The notes under the pieces are model-generated. The model did not search any database, had not been told where the DNA came from, and saw nothing but the letters and a program-made list of their open reading frames with translations. A DNA stretch of 64,000 nt, taken from contig JAGXNT010000031.1 in assembly GCA_019894765.1 (NCBI GenBank), positions 37,030-101,029 of the forward strand, given 5' to 3'. Of the stretch, positions 9,410 through 18,330 are shown in pieces (position 1 is the stretch's first letter; every line of letters starts with the position of its first letter). The stretch is from Candidatus Heimdallarchaeota archaeon. GTDB taxonomy: Archaea > Asgardarchaeota > Heimdallarchaeia > JABLTI01. The position numbers and the translations under genes are program-made.

Positions 9410-9856
9410 CTATTTATTTAAAGGGCTTGGTCCAAGCTCTCTGAGCTTATCTACCATCTCGATTACAGTGTTAGCGAATTTATTTCCTTCACCTGCTGAG
9501 ATAAATTCTAAACGCAATCGGTCTTTCTCTATCAGAAAAGATTCCATCAACTTATGAAGCAAATTCACTCTCTTGTAGGTTTTATAGTTCTGAGAAATGT
9601 AATGACAATCACCAAGGTGACAAGCAGCGATTAGTACTCCATCAGCTCCGTTTTCAAAAGCATCGACTACGAATTGTGGATCAACTCTACCTGAACACAT
9701 GGTTCTAATAATTCTGATATTTGGGGGATACTTCAATCTTGAGAGTCCTGCCAAATCTGCTCCTGCATATGAACACCAATTACAGCAAAAAGCTAGGAGA
9801 TTGGGTTCAAATGTTTGATCTGTTTTTTTAACAACGGTGGTTGCTTTTTGGTTCAT
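9410..9856 (-). CDS. mvhD: MvhD/HdrD-linking [2Fe-2S] subunit (F420-non-reducing hydrogenase delta-type)
   Basis: 148 residues matching the MvhD family: C24-C25-x-x-C28 near the N-terminus, C54 in RTMCSGRVDP, and C79/C84 in AACHLGDCHY. In methanogens MvhD carries a [2Fe-2S] cluster and wires a hydrogenase or formate dehydrogenase to HdrA. Here it sits between hdrA and hdrC (gaps 18 and 14 bases), but no MvhA/MvhG hydrogenase genes are nearby, so it probably docks with the NAD(P)H module built into HdrA or with an enzyme encoded elsewhere. ATG start after AGGGGG. The family call is firm; the electron partner is inferred. Confidence 0.9.
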   Translation of the reverse strand: MNQKATTVVKKTDQTFEPNLLAFCCNWCSYAGADLAGLSRLKYPPNIRIIRTMCSGRVDPQFVVDAFENGADGVLIAACHLGDCHYISQNYKTYKRVNLLHKLMESFLIEKDRLRLEFISAGEGNKFANTVIEMVDKLRELGPSPLNK

Positions 9857-9874
9857 ATATTTGTCCCCCTTTTT

Positions 9875-12800
9875 TTAAGGTGCGGGTGATGACGTTTCTT
9901 TAAATGCAGTTTCAATCATTGCTTCGATTTGGGCATTTGTATAGTGATTCATTACTATCGCATTCGATGGGCAAGCCACTACACATACACCACAGCCTTC
10001 ACAAAGGATTTCATTGATTTTAGATTTTACTAATCCTTCGTCATTTACTGTCAACGATAAGGCGTTGAATGCACATGTTGAAATGCATGTGCCACATCCG
10101 ACGCAGACATCTTGATTCAGTGAAGCAACAATTGAATCCTTTTCTATCTTTTTGCTTTTAATAAGTTTCGTTGCTAATGAAGCTGCAGCTAAACCTTGTG
10201 AAACACTGTCTGTAATATCTATTGGACCTCTGCAAGCACCTGCTACGAACTTCCCAGAAGACGCAGTTTCCACTGGGCCGAGCTTTATGTGTTTTTCAAT
10301 GAAGAAACCATCTTTATCCATAGAACAATTCATGAGTTCACCAATCTTCTTGGTACTTGCTGTTGGTTCCATGGCTGTCTGTAGAATTATTAAATCCGGT
10401 TTGAATCGTATGGTTTTGTCTAAATCGGTATTGTATACATCAAAGTACATTTTACCTTCTAGGTCTTTTCTGATTTCACTTGGAACACCTCTTATGAAAT
10501 CAGCTCCCAATGATCTTGTTTTATTGTATAATTCTTCGTAACCTTTACCGAATGTTCGTATGTCTTTATAGAAGAGTAAAGTGTCTACATCTTTTCCGTA
10601 TTTGTTTTTCAACAAATATACATGTTTTATTGAAGCTGTACAACAATAGCGGGAACAGTACTCATGGTAGTTAAGATCTCTACTACCAACACAATTGATG
10701 AATGCGATTGTCTTTGGTTTTTCTCCAGTTGATGGTACTGTGAGTTTTCCATCTGTTGGACCTGCAGAATTTGTTAATCGCTCAAATTCCATTCCTATTA
10801 TTATGTCTGGATATTCAGGATCCTTGTAATGATACTGAGGAATAACACTTGGATCGAATGTTTGGAATCCTGTTGCTACGATTATTGCACCGACTTTATC
10901 ATGAATTCTTGTTGGTAATGCATCATGGTTAATGGCATTTGCTTCACAAATTCGAACGCATTCTTTACAAACACCACAATTAGCACAGTGCAAACATCGA
11001 CTTGCTTCTTCTATTGCATCCTCTTCTGAGAATGGTTTCACTACCTCGAGATAGCAATTATCTATACGTTTGTCAACAGGTTCCTTTGGTTGTGCTTTTC
11101 TCTTCACATTGTTTGCTCGTTCTACTGGAACTTCTGTAATAACTTTCCCAACTCGAACTCTTCCTTTGTAAACTTGAGAGTGAGTTGTATTTTCATCTGG
11201 TCTACCAAGATACATATCTTCTCCTTGGATATATCTGTGAGCTGATTCAGCAGCCCATTTTCCAGATGCAACAGCCTCAATAACTGATTCTGGACTATAA
11301 TAGAATTCTCCACAACAGAATATATGTGGATGAGTTTGAGATTGTAAGGTTTTAGTATCAAGGATTAAGTTGCCATGTCTATCAACCATATCTTTGGGGA
11401 TAATTGTACGATCGAAGTATTGACCAATTGCTACATAAACATGATCAAATTCTTCTTTATATTCGGAGCCTTCTAAGCAAACAGCTCTTCGTCGACCATC
11501 TGCACCGGGTTCAGTAAGCTCGGTTTTAATGAGTTCTGCTGCTACTAGTTTTCCATTATTGCCTATGAATTTCCCAACTTGGACTCGAGTATCAACAAGG
11601 ATGCCTTCTTCTATAGCATCATCAATTTCTTCCTGATATGCTGGCATTTCTTCTCTATCGCGGCGATAGAGGATTTTAACTTCATGCGCTCCAAGTCGTT
11701 TAGCTACACGTGCGACATCTACTGCGGTATTTCCTCCTCCAACAATTCCTACTTTTCCTTTCAATTTTGTAACTTTCTTTTCACAAACATCCTTAAGGAA
11801 ACCGAGACCAGGAGTAACACCTTTGAGATCTTCTCCATCAACAAACAATTCATAATTACCAATTGCACCAGATGAGACAATTACTGCATCATAACCTTTC
11901 TTTCGGAGTAAACCTCGTTTCTTCAAGTCATCAAAGGTTAATTCTTCGTTTTGTCCAACTCTAAAACCTGTTTTGAGTTCAACACCAAGATCAAGAATTC
12001 GTTGGATTTCATAATCTAAAACATCCTTTGGTAATCGGTAATCAGGAATGGCGTATTGAAGTAGTCCACCTGCTTTTTCCTTCATTTCATAAATAGTAAC
12101 TTTGTACCCTTTCTTGGCTAACCACCATGCAGAGGATAAACCGGAAGGACCTGCTCCTACGATTGCGATTTTCTCTTTGTATATTTTTAGTATTGGTTTT
12201 ACTTTTTTTGTTCCAATTTCTTTTCTTTCATAATCACAAATGAAGTTCTTCAATGCTCGAATGGATACAGGATCATCTACTAGAGCTCGCCCACAATTTT
12301 TCTCGCAGTGACCAACACAGATTTTTCCGCAAACAGATGGAAATGGATTTTCTTCTCTGATTAACTCAAGAGCTTCCTCAAATTTACCTATTGAAATTAA
12401 GTTGACATATCCTTGAACGTGAATGTCTGCAGGACATCCATCTCTACAAGGTGGAATGCCTAACATATCAATAGTATAACATTGTGGAACTGCTTGGGGG
12501 AAAGGCATGTATGTTGCTTTGTGTGTAACTAATCCTTCATCAAATGTACTAATGATATCTGTTGGACAATTCTTTGTGCAGTCGCCACAGGTCGTGCATT
12601 TTTCTGGATCAATATACAATGCTTTCTGAACGATTTCTACGTCAAAATTCCCAACATACCCTGAAATATTAGTTACCTCTGCATTAGTTAATAATGTAAT
12701 TCGAGAATTATCTGTTACATCTGCCATTTTAGGAGTCAATATACATGCGGAGCAATCTTGTGTAGGAAATGTCTTATCTAGTTGAGCCATTTTCCCACCA

Positions 12801-13333
12801 ATAGTCGCTTCTTTCTCGACAAGAATTGTATCCACTTCTAAATCCGCTAGTGCTAATGAGGTTGTTATCCCAGTTATTCCTCCACCTATAACAAGAGCTT
12901 TTGGAACTCCCGAGACAACATTTGGACTTAGAGGTTCCAGAAGTGCAGCCCTGCTTACTGCCATTCTAACAAGACTTTTAGCTTTTTGGGTTGCTTTTTC
13001 TAAATCATCAGTTACCCAACTAACTTGTTCTCTAATATTAGCCATTTCAAATAAGTACTTGTTTAATCCCGCTCCCTGCACGGTTTTTCTGAAGGTTTCT
13101 TCGTGCATTCGTGGACTACAGGATGAGACCACAATTCGATTTAATTTATGTTCTGCGATGTCTTCCTGTATTTTCTTTTGACTGGGTTTTGAACAGCTAT
13201 ACTTGAAAGTATGAGCATGCACAACATGAGGAAGCCTTTTCGCATATTCAGTTACATCATCACAATTAACGGTGGAAGCTATATTTGAACCGCACATACA
13301 AATATAGACACCAATCCTTTTTTCCTCGCTCAC
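9875..13333 (-). CDS. hdrA: HdrA with an inserted GltD/NfnB-like NAD(P)H:FAD module
   Basis: 1152 residues, well beyond the usual 650 or so. Residues 1-285 are the HdrA N-terminal part (CMCGSN at 12-17, FAD-binding VIGGGITG around 148-155, ferredoxin motif CTTCGDCTKNCP at 246-257). Residues about 285-810 form a complete glutamate-synthase-small-subunit-like module: cysteine-rich opening (C296/C300...C335/C339/C343/C347), FAD loop GAGPSG (393-398), NAD(P)H loop VGGGNTAVD (531-539), and a closing CLHCANCGVCKEC cluster (780-791). Residues 810-1152 resume HdrA, with CSRYCC (893-898) and two C-terminal [4Fe-4S] motifs (CVGCGTC, CEGCGVC). It should carry two FADs and many clusters, allowing NAD(P)H-linked electron bifurcation or confurcation. 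First gene of the operon; GTG start with GGAG 10 bases upstream. Confidence 0.92.
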   Translation of the reverse strand: MSEEKRIGVYICMCGSNIASTVNCDDVTEYAKRLPHVVHAHTFKYSCSKPSQKKIQEDIAEHKLNRIVVSSCSPRMHEETFRKTVQGAGLNKYLFEMANIREQVSWVTDDLEKATQKAKSLVRMAVSRAALLEPLSPNVVSGVPKALVIGGGITGITTSLALADLEVDTILVEKEATIGGKMAQLDKTFPTQDCSACILTPKMADVTDNSRITLLTNAEVTNISGYVGNFDVEIVQKALYIDPEKCTTCGDCTKNCPTDIISTFDEGLVTHKATYMPFPQAVPQCYTIDMLGIPPCRDGCPADIHVQGYVNLISIGKFEEALELIREENPFPSVCGKICVGHCEKNCGRALVDDPVSIRALKNFICDYERKEIGTKKVKPILKIYKEKIAIVGAGPSGLSSAWWLAKKGYKVTIYEMKEKAGGLLQYAIPDYRLPKDVLDYEIQRILDLGVELKTGFRVGQNEELTFDDLKKRGLLRKKGYDAVIVSSGAIGNYELFVDGEDLKGVTPGLGFLKDVCEKKVTKLKGKVGIVGGGNTAVDVARVAKRLGAHEVKILYRRDREEMPAYQEEIDDAIEEGILVDTRVQVGKFIGNNGKLVAAELIKTELTEPGADGRRRAVCLEGSEYKEEFDHVYVAIGQYFDRTIIPKDMVDRHGNLILDTKTLQSQTHPHIFCCGEFYYSPESVIEAVASGKWAAESAHRYIQGEDMYLGRPDENTTHSQVYKGRVRVGKVITEVPVERANNVKRKAQPKEPVDKRIDNCYLEVVKPFSEEDAIEEASRCLHCANCGVCKECVRICEANAINHDALPTRIHDKVGAIIVATGFQTFDPSVIPQYHYKDPEYPDIIIGMEFERLTNSAGPTDGKLTVPSTGEKPKTIAFINCVGSRDLNYHEYCSRYCCTASIKHVYLLKNKYGKDVDTLLFYKDIRTFGKGYEELYNKTRSLGADFIRGVPSEIRKDLEGKMYFDVYNTDLDKTIRFKPDLIILQTAMEPTASTKKIGELMNCSMDKDGFFIEKHIKLGPVETASSGKFVAGACRGPIDITDSVSQGLAAASLATKLIKSKKIEKDSIVASLNQDVCVGCGTCISTCAFNALSLTVNDEGLVKSKINEILCEGCGVCVVACPSNAIVMNHYTNAQIEAMIETAFKETSSPAP

Positions 13334-13397
13334 TTGGTGATTTCTCCGAAGATTTATTGATTGACTTAAGTCGCATCACATTGAATATAACTTATTA

Positions 13398-13407
13398 AAA
13401 TTTATAG
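13398..13407 (-). promoter_or_regulatory. TATA box of the hdrA-mvhD-hdrC-hdrB operon
   Basis: On the minus strand CTATAAATTT lies about 65 bases before the hdrA GTG, predicting a leader of roughly 40 bases that includes the GGAG ribosome binding site. It is the best TATA match in the 255-base gap between hdrA and the divergent epimerase gene. Confidence 0.45.
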
Positions 13408-13588
13408 TGGTGATTTTGACGCCATTTACTTAGATGATTATTTGAAGAAAGTTTATTACTGAGTAGCAACTCAAAGATGGTTAAAAAAACGGAAGATTCT
13501 TATGTAACCAGACTAATATTTTTCAGACTGTATTTGCAAAACAGGAGTATTATTCCACCTATTACAACTATATAGAGGATCAGTAGAA

Positions 13589-14590
13589 ATGAAAGTTTTA
13601 GTTACAGGAGCCTTTGGCAACGTGGGTGCTAGCACCTTGAAGGCCTTAATTGCCAAAAATAAACATGAAATTACTTGTTTTGATAAACCCAAGCTTGTTA
13701 ATCGAAAAGAAGCAAGGAAATTCAAGAAAAACAGTAAAATCATTTGGGGAGACTTGCGAAATCCCAAAAAAGTTGAAAAAGCAGTTCAAGGACAAGATAT
13801 TGTACTCCATATTGGAGGAATTATTCCACCTGCTGCTAATAGGAGTAGAAAACGAACCTTTGACATCAATCTTGGTGGAACAAAAAATATTGTTAATGCA
13901 ATTGTAAAGCAAGCAACCAAGCCAAGGATGATCTATACTTCATCAGTAGCTGTGTACGGAGATGTCAGAGAACAAGGAGAGCATTGTATAGATATTGATT
14001 ATCCTTTTAATCCTAGTCCTAATGATTTCTACGCAGTAACAAAAATACAAGCAGAGGAATATATTCGAAAATCTGGTGTCGAATTTGTTATCTTCAGACT
14101 TAGCTATATTCCAAACGCAGAGAAGATTGCTCTCACACCACTAATGTTTCGTATGCCATTAGATACACCAATGGAATTCACACACACCTTAGATACTGGA
14201 TTAGCAATAGCAAATACAATTGAGAAAGATGAAATGTTTGGTAAGGTCTACAACCTAGGTGGCGGGAAAAAATGTCAAATGTATTATAAAGAATTTCTTG
14301 AGAACATGTTACCATTCATGGGAGTGGATATGTTACCTGATGAAGCCTTCAGTACCGAGCCATTTCATTGTTGTTTCTATGATACTACTGAACTGGAAAA
14401 ATTGCTACAATTCCAAAAACATGAAATGAAAGATCTCTTTCAAGAAATGGTAGATAATACAAGAGCTGCTAGAGTTCTAGCTCGAATGTTCAAACCTATC
14501 GTTCGGCCGTTTCTTTTAATGTTATCACCCCATTATGGGAAGAATAAACGTCTAAAACATAAGCAAAAGAGATTAGAAAAGAAGAAGTAG
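13589..14590 (+). CDS. NAD-dependent epimerase/dehydratase (extended SDR)
   Basis: 333 residues of the extended short-chain dehydrogenase fold: nucleotide loop VTGAFGNVGAS (residues 5-15), acidic strand end, GGIIPP segment where NAG/HxA normally occurs, YTSSVAVYGD, and the catalytic YAVTK (Y-x3-K). Family members act on nucleotide sugars or hydroxysteroid-like substrates; the substrate-specific half gives no further clue. The C-terminal 40 residues are strongly basic (KNKRLKHKQKRLEKKK), possibly for membrane or nucleic acid contact. Single gene, divergent from the Hdr operon, ending in a hairpin terminator. A second, more distant SDR lies at 54 kb. Confidence 0.82.
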   Translation: MKVLVTGAFGNVGASTLKALIAKNKHEITCFDKPKLVNRKEARKFKKNSKIIWGDLRNPKKVEKAVQGQDIVLHIGGIIPPAANRSRKRTFDINLGGTKNIVNAIVKQATKPRMIYTSSVAVYGDVREQGEHCIDIDYPFNPSPNDFYAVTKIQAEEYIRKSGVEFVIFRLSYIPNAEKIALTPLMFRMPLDTPMEFTHTLDTGLAIANTIEKDEMFGKVYNLGGGKKCQMYYKEFLENMLPFMGVDMLPDEAFSTEPFHCCFYDTTELEKLLQFQKHEMKDLFQEMVDNTRAARVLARMFKPIVRPFLLMLSPHYGKNKRLKHKQKRLEKKK

Positions 14591-14640
14591 AAATGACACA
14601 AGTGATTTGTTCATTTTCTTGTTTTTTCTTCTTTTTATTT
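14591..14640 (+). terminator. Hairpin plus T-tract terminator after the epimerase gene
   Basis: AAATGA-c-ACAA, a 5-base loop (14602-14606), then TTGT-TCATTT form a 10-pair stem with one bulged base, followed by a T-rich run to 14640. The stem starts immediately after the stop codon. Confidence 0.55.
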
Positions 14641-14753
14641 CAGAAAATCTCTAGCATTTTTTGTCCAGTTCTGTCGTGATTTAAAAATAATTTTCCCAAA
14701 TTCCATTGTTAATAAATAGAATTTAAGAGTTGTTTGTGTTCGACAAATAACTT

Positions 14754-15353
14754 CTATCGTCTATTATAATCGTTTTTTACTTTACATCCCCTACTCTCTA
14801 ATTGTGTTAATACCCCTATTGTTTTCTTATGCATTGTCGTTCTAAAATCCAAATGAATTTCTTCTAATAGTTTTAACTCGAGTAGTTCACCGGGCAAGGA
14901 ATGAATTTGATTATTCTGTAGGAATAGCTTCCTAAGCAATTTACAATTACCAATAGCTTTCGGTATTGAGTAAAGTTGATTATTATTTAGTTTCAAAATT
15001 CGTAACAATCTAAGGTTCTCTATCCAATTGGGAATACTAGCTATTTGATTGTGACTTAAATCTAAAACTGCGATTTTTGACATGTTCTTTATAGCATTTG
15101 GAAAAATGATTAAGAGATTTCCAGAGAGAGTTAAGGTTATAATTTCGTTTAGTTCAGTAATTTCCTCTGGAATTTCTTTTAGACTTAAATTAGACAAACT
15201 TAGGGATAAGGTGCTTCCTTCACTTTGAATGAAAAAAACATCTTTACTTGAGGGAAAATCAAGTTCTTCCTCGATTACTTGATTTATCTGTTCCTCAATT
15301 TTGCGAATGATTATTTGTTCCTTTTGACTTACTTCAGGCAAATTATTTCTCAC
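14754..15353 (-). CDS. Leucine-rich repeat protein
   Basis: 199 residues. After about 50 residues of helical, acidic N-terminus come about five leucine-rich repeats of 23 residues with the consensus L-x-x-L-x-L-x-x-N-x-I/L-x-x-I/L-P (for example VLDLSHNQIASIP, ILKLNNNQLYSIP, LFLQNNQIHSLP). This pattern is of the bacterial/plant 'Ras-suppressor' type rather than ribonuclease-inhibitor type and normally mediates protein binding. No signal peptide. Start is GTG, six bases after the M20 peptidase stop codon, so the two are probably co-transcribed. Partner unknown. Confidence 0.85.
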   Translation of the reverse strand: MRNNLPEVSQKEQIIIRKIEEQINQVIEEELDFPSSKDVFFIQSEGSTLSLSLSNLSLKEIPEEITELNEIITLTLSGNLLIIFPNAIKNMSKIAVLDLSHNQIASIPNWIENLRLLRILKLNNNQLYSIPKAIGNCKLLRKLFLQNNQIHSLPGELLELKLLEEIHLDFRTTMHKKTIGVLTQLESRGCKVKNDYNRR

Positions 15354-15359
15354 TTTAAT

Positions 15360-16562
15360 TTACTCTTTTGTATTTTCAGCCCATTTGAAATAAAAATTCA
15401 AATAAAATTCTGTAGCTTTCACAAGATGATCTATTGGAACATGTTCCTCACAAGTATGAGCATATTTTTCATCTCCTGGACCAAAACCTATTGTTGGTAT
15501 ATCAAACAATCCCTTTGTTGCCACACCATTTGTTGAGAATTGCCAAAGCTTAGTTTCAGGTTCCTCATCAAATTGTGATTTAAAGGCTTCAATTGCAGCT
15601 TTAACCAAAGGATGATTATCATTCATCTTCCATGAAGGATAGTATGCGATAACTGTCTGAACATAACCTTTGTGGGTTTTAATTTTGAATGAATGAATTT
15701 TAACCTCTGCACTTGCGTCCATTACTGAAGGGAGTTTAGTTATTTCTTTAATTACGCTTTCTTTTGAATCTTTTAATCCCAATCTTCGATCTAGATAAAT
15801 TATTGCTTTTTCAGGTATAGCATTAAGAGAAACACTTTGCGAATTTATTGCAGTTACAGCTATGGAACCCTTTCCAAAATCAGGATCCACAGGCAAATTT
15901 TCATGTAATTTTTCAATTTCAGAAATAATTTTGCTTAACTTGTAAATGGGATTTACGCCTAAATCAGGCATTGAACCATGACTTGAAACACCTGTAGCAT
16001 GAACTTCAAGATCGATACGTCCCCTATGCCCTAAACTTATTCCCAGATTTGATGGTTCAGTTAGTAGCACTGCATCAGGTTTTATTCCTAAATTCTTAAT
16101 GATAAATTGCCAATTGACACCTTCAGCATTTTCCTCGTAAATGGATGCTACAAAATATATTGTGAGATTTTTAGGCACACCTAGTTCTTTTAACAATTTA
16201 AATGCATATAATGCAGTTACTAACCCCCCTTTTTGGTCACAAGACCCTCGTCCAAAGATCTTGTTATCCTCTATCTTTCCATATAATGGATTGAAACCCC
16301 AATTACTCAAGTCTCCTAATCCAACTGTATCAACATGAGCATCAACAGCTAGAACATTTGGACCGGTCCCCATTTTTCCTATGAGGTTCCCCATTTCATC
16401 AACAATAATTTCATCAAAACCCATCTCATGCATTTCTCGAGTCAAAACTGATATTATTAAACCCTCAGTTCCAGTTTCTGATGGAGTTGCCACTAGAGTT
16501 CTGGTTAACTTGATGATATTCTCTTTGTGAAAATCTACAAGAGTTCTAATTTTCTCTTTCAT
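15360..16562 (-). CDS. M20-family metallopeptidase/deacylase (YgeY/ArgE/DapE-like)
   Basis: 400 residues with the M20 dinuclear zinc site: H76-x-D78 in VDAHVDTVG, bridging D109 in GRGSCDQKGG, the catalytic pair E143-E144 in IYEENAEG, and the late ligand His in KYAHTCEEH. The central lid domain begins near GHRGRIDLEV. The sequence style (EEN.EG.NWQ and the HGSMPDLGVNPI stretch) is closest, from memory, to YgeY-type hydrolases that remove carbamoyl or acyl groups from amino acids. Cytoplasmic. It precedes the LRR gene with a 6-base gap. Substrate not determinable; M20 dipeptidase or acetylornithine/succinyl-diaminopimelate activities remain possible. Confidence 0.88.
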   Translation of the reverse strand: MKEKIRTLVDFHKENIIKLTRTLVATPSETGTEGLIISVLTREMHEMGFDEIIVDEMGNLIGKMGTGPNVLAVDAHVDTVGLGDLSNWGFNPLYGKIEDNKIFGRGSCDQKGGLVTALYAFKLLKELGVPKNLTIYFVASIYEENAEGVNWQFIIKNLGIKPDAVLLTEPSNLGISLGHRGRIDLEVHATGVSSHGSMPDLGVNPIYKLSKIISEIEKLHENLPVDPDFGKGSIAVTAINSQSVSLNAIPEKAIIYLDRRLGLKDSKESVIKEITKLPSVMDASAEVKIHSFKIKTHKGYVQTVIAYYPSWKMNDNHPLVKAAIEAFKSQFDEEPETKLWQFSTNGVATKGLFDIPTIGFGPGDEKYAHTCEEHVPIDHLVKATEFYLNFYFKWAENTKE

Positions 16563-16742
16563 GATTAAATCACGGGTTCTTCAATTCTCTAAGATATATA
16601 CTCTATTCAGATTAAGGATTCATTTATGTTTTGTTTTTCAAGAGTAATCAAAAGATGTTCATAAGTGCCCACCTAACTTATCAATAGTGCTCAGTCTATT
16701 GGGGATACAACTAATATTATTCATAAAAAAACAGGGTTTGTT

Positions 16743-17750
16743 ATGTCGAAGACAAATAATATTCAAGACTCAGAAATTATAATTTTAAAGAGAGATGAAT
16801 CCGATGAATTCATTGACCTGCTATTGCTTTGTTTTGGTGAAGGATTAGAGCGAGATAGGGTCAATCTAGTGGAAATTGGAAAATTAATGAAGAAAATTAA
16901 CAAACCATTTTATCGTTTCTTAATGAAAATGATGAAAGTTGAAATGACTAATTATGGCATCAAACGTGATGGAAAGCTTGTTAGTGCTTTAACATTATCC
17001 ACTGAAAAGAAAACTGGAACTATAGGTAATGTAATGACGCATCCAGATTACCGTCGAAAGGGATATGCCAAGAAATTATTCCGAAAAGCGGTAGCTGATG
17101 GAAAAAAATTAGGCTTAAACAAAATCACTTTAGATGTTCATGCTCAGAATACTGGAGCAATAAAATTATATGAAAACGAAGGATTTCAGAGATTTTATCA
17201 CACAGGAAAACTAAAGTTTGACCTTTCACAAAACAAAATTTCTACAAATGATTCTGTGATTCTAAAAGAGATTAACAATATAGATTTCGAATTTTATGAT
17301 AGTCTTTTGGATGTATGCTATCCTCAAAAAATGCTTGAACAACGTGATAGAAACAAGATGGCCAAAGATTACATTCCTAATCGATTTATACGGTTCCTCG
17401 TTACGAAAGTAGCTGGACAGAAGATATACTTTTACTCACTATACAAAAATGGTGATAAAAATACAAGAGGATATGTGAGTGCAGCGACATCAAGAATTGA
17501 AGAAGGATTAAGTATCTCATCACCTCTGGTAAAGAATGAAGATATTGATTTAGTATTACCTGCTATTTCAAAATTGACTACAATGATTACCAATGATACA
17601 AATTATTTGAAACTTAATTTGTCCATGCACAGAAAAGCTCTTTTTGATGAGTTAATTAAATCTGGATTTGAGTTAACAGATGAATCCATCTATATGAATA
17701 TAAAATTCGGTGAAGAAAAAACTAAACTAGGTGAAACAAAAAATGAATGA
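16743..17750 (+). CDS. Two-part GNAT N-acetyltransferase
   Basis: 335 residues. The N-terminal half (about 10-165) is a GNAT acetyltransferase: VMTHPDYRRKGYAKKLF carries the acetyl-CoA loop (R-R-K-G-Y-A), and the later NTGAIKLYENEGFQRF is motif B. The C-terminal half (about 170-335) has the length of a second, degenerate GNAT-like domain but lacks the acetyl-CoA loop, so I cannot classify it. The protein could acetylate a small molecule or a protein N-terminus. Its last 20 bases overlap the methyltransferase gene, implying co-expression. Confidence 0.8.
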   Translation: MSKTNNIQDSEIIILKRDESDEFIDLLLLCFGEGLERDRVNLVEIGKLMKKINKPFYRFLMKMMKVEMTNYGIKRDGKLVSALTLSTEKKTGTIGNVMTHPDYRRKGYAKKLFRKAVADGKKLGLNKITLDVHAQNTGAIKLYENEGFQRFYHTGKLKFDLSQNKISTNDSVILKEINNIDFEFYDSLLDVCYPQKMLEQRDRNKMAKDYIPNRFIRFLVTKVAGQKIYFYSLYKNGDKNTRGYVSAATSRIEEGLSISSPLVKNEDIDLVLPAISKLTTMITNDTNYLKLNLSMHRKALFDELIKSGFELTDESIYMNIKFGEEKTKLGETKNE

Positions 17751-18321
17751 CATGCCAGATCAGGAAAAAATGCAAATTGCTGAAGCCCAGAAACCAATAT
17801 TGGAACCCATCGAGGAAAAAGGATTTATCCTTGACGTTGGTGGTGGAGGAGAAGGAGTAATTGGTCAATTAATGGGAAAACAAGTAATTTCAATTGACAA
17901 AAACAAAAGAGAATTAGAAGAAGCCCCAAGCGACAATCTGAAAATTGTTATGGATGCAACAGATCTCCAATTTTTAGATGAAACTTTTGGAACAGCTGTT
18001 TCATTCTATACACTAATGTATATGGATAAAGAAGTAAAACAAAAAACAATAAACGAAGTTTATCGGGTGTTAAAACCCGGAGGGAAATTCTTAATATGGG
18101 ATTCAGAGATTCCAAGTGAGAAACCCAATAATAAGGTCGAGTTTTACGTTGTACCACTTCAAATCACATTACCAAAAAAGGAAATTGGAACAAGTTATGG
18201 TGTGAGATTTCTTTTTCAAGATAAGAAATTAATAACAGAAATGTGCAAGAAAGCTGGCTTTGAATTAAATGTAAAAGCAGAAAAAGATTCAATGTTTTAC
18301 TTTGAATTTCTAAAAAAATAA
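17743..18321 (+). CDS. Class I SAM-dependent methyltransferase
   Basis: About 192 residues with the Rossmann methyltransferase signature: motif I ILDVGGGGEGVIG, acidic strand-2 end ISIDKN, VMDATDLQF (motif II region) and the VLKPGGKFLIWDSE post-motif. A small-molecule methyltransferase of the Methyltransf_11 type is most likely. The gene overlaps the acetyltransferase end; I use the second ATG (17743), because the one at 17731 lies deeper in the upstream gene. A third Met at 17752 is also possible. The gene converges on the nitroreductase, and its 3' end is followed by an imperfect ATTATCC/GGATAAT hairpin and a T-rich stretch. Confidence 0.82.
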   Translation: MNDMPDQEKMQIAEAQKPILEPIEEKGFILDVGGGGEGVIGQLMGKQVISIDKNKRELEEAPSDNLKIVMDATDLQFLDETFGTAVSFYTLMYMDKEVKQKTINEVYRVLKPGGKFLIWDSEIPSEKPNNKVEFYVVPLQITLPKKEIGTSYGVRFLFQDKKLITEMCKKAGFELNVKAEKDSMFYFEFLKK

Positions 18322-18330
18322 AAGGTAAGA

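Noticed and set aside
10152..10541. 129-residue plus-strand frame inside hdrA
   Set aside because: Antisense to the conserved HdrA C-terminal domain; no ribosome binding site and no protein-like motifs.
11579..11875. 98-residue Phe/Ser-rich plus-strand frame
   Set aside because: Antisense to the GltD-like module; no conserved pattern.
9875..13333. Selenocysteine in HdrA
   Set aside because: The family's possible Sec site reads CSRYCC with normal Cys codons and there is no in-frame TGA.
14754..15353. Ribonuclease-inhibitor-like LRR effector
   Set aside because: Repeat length (23) and L-x-x-N-x-I/L-x-x-I/L-P consensus indicate the short Ras-suppressor type; no signal or effector domain.
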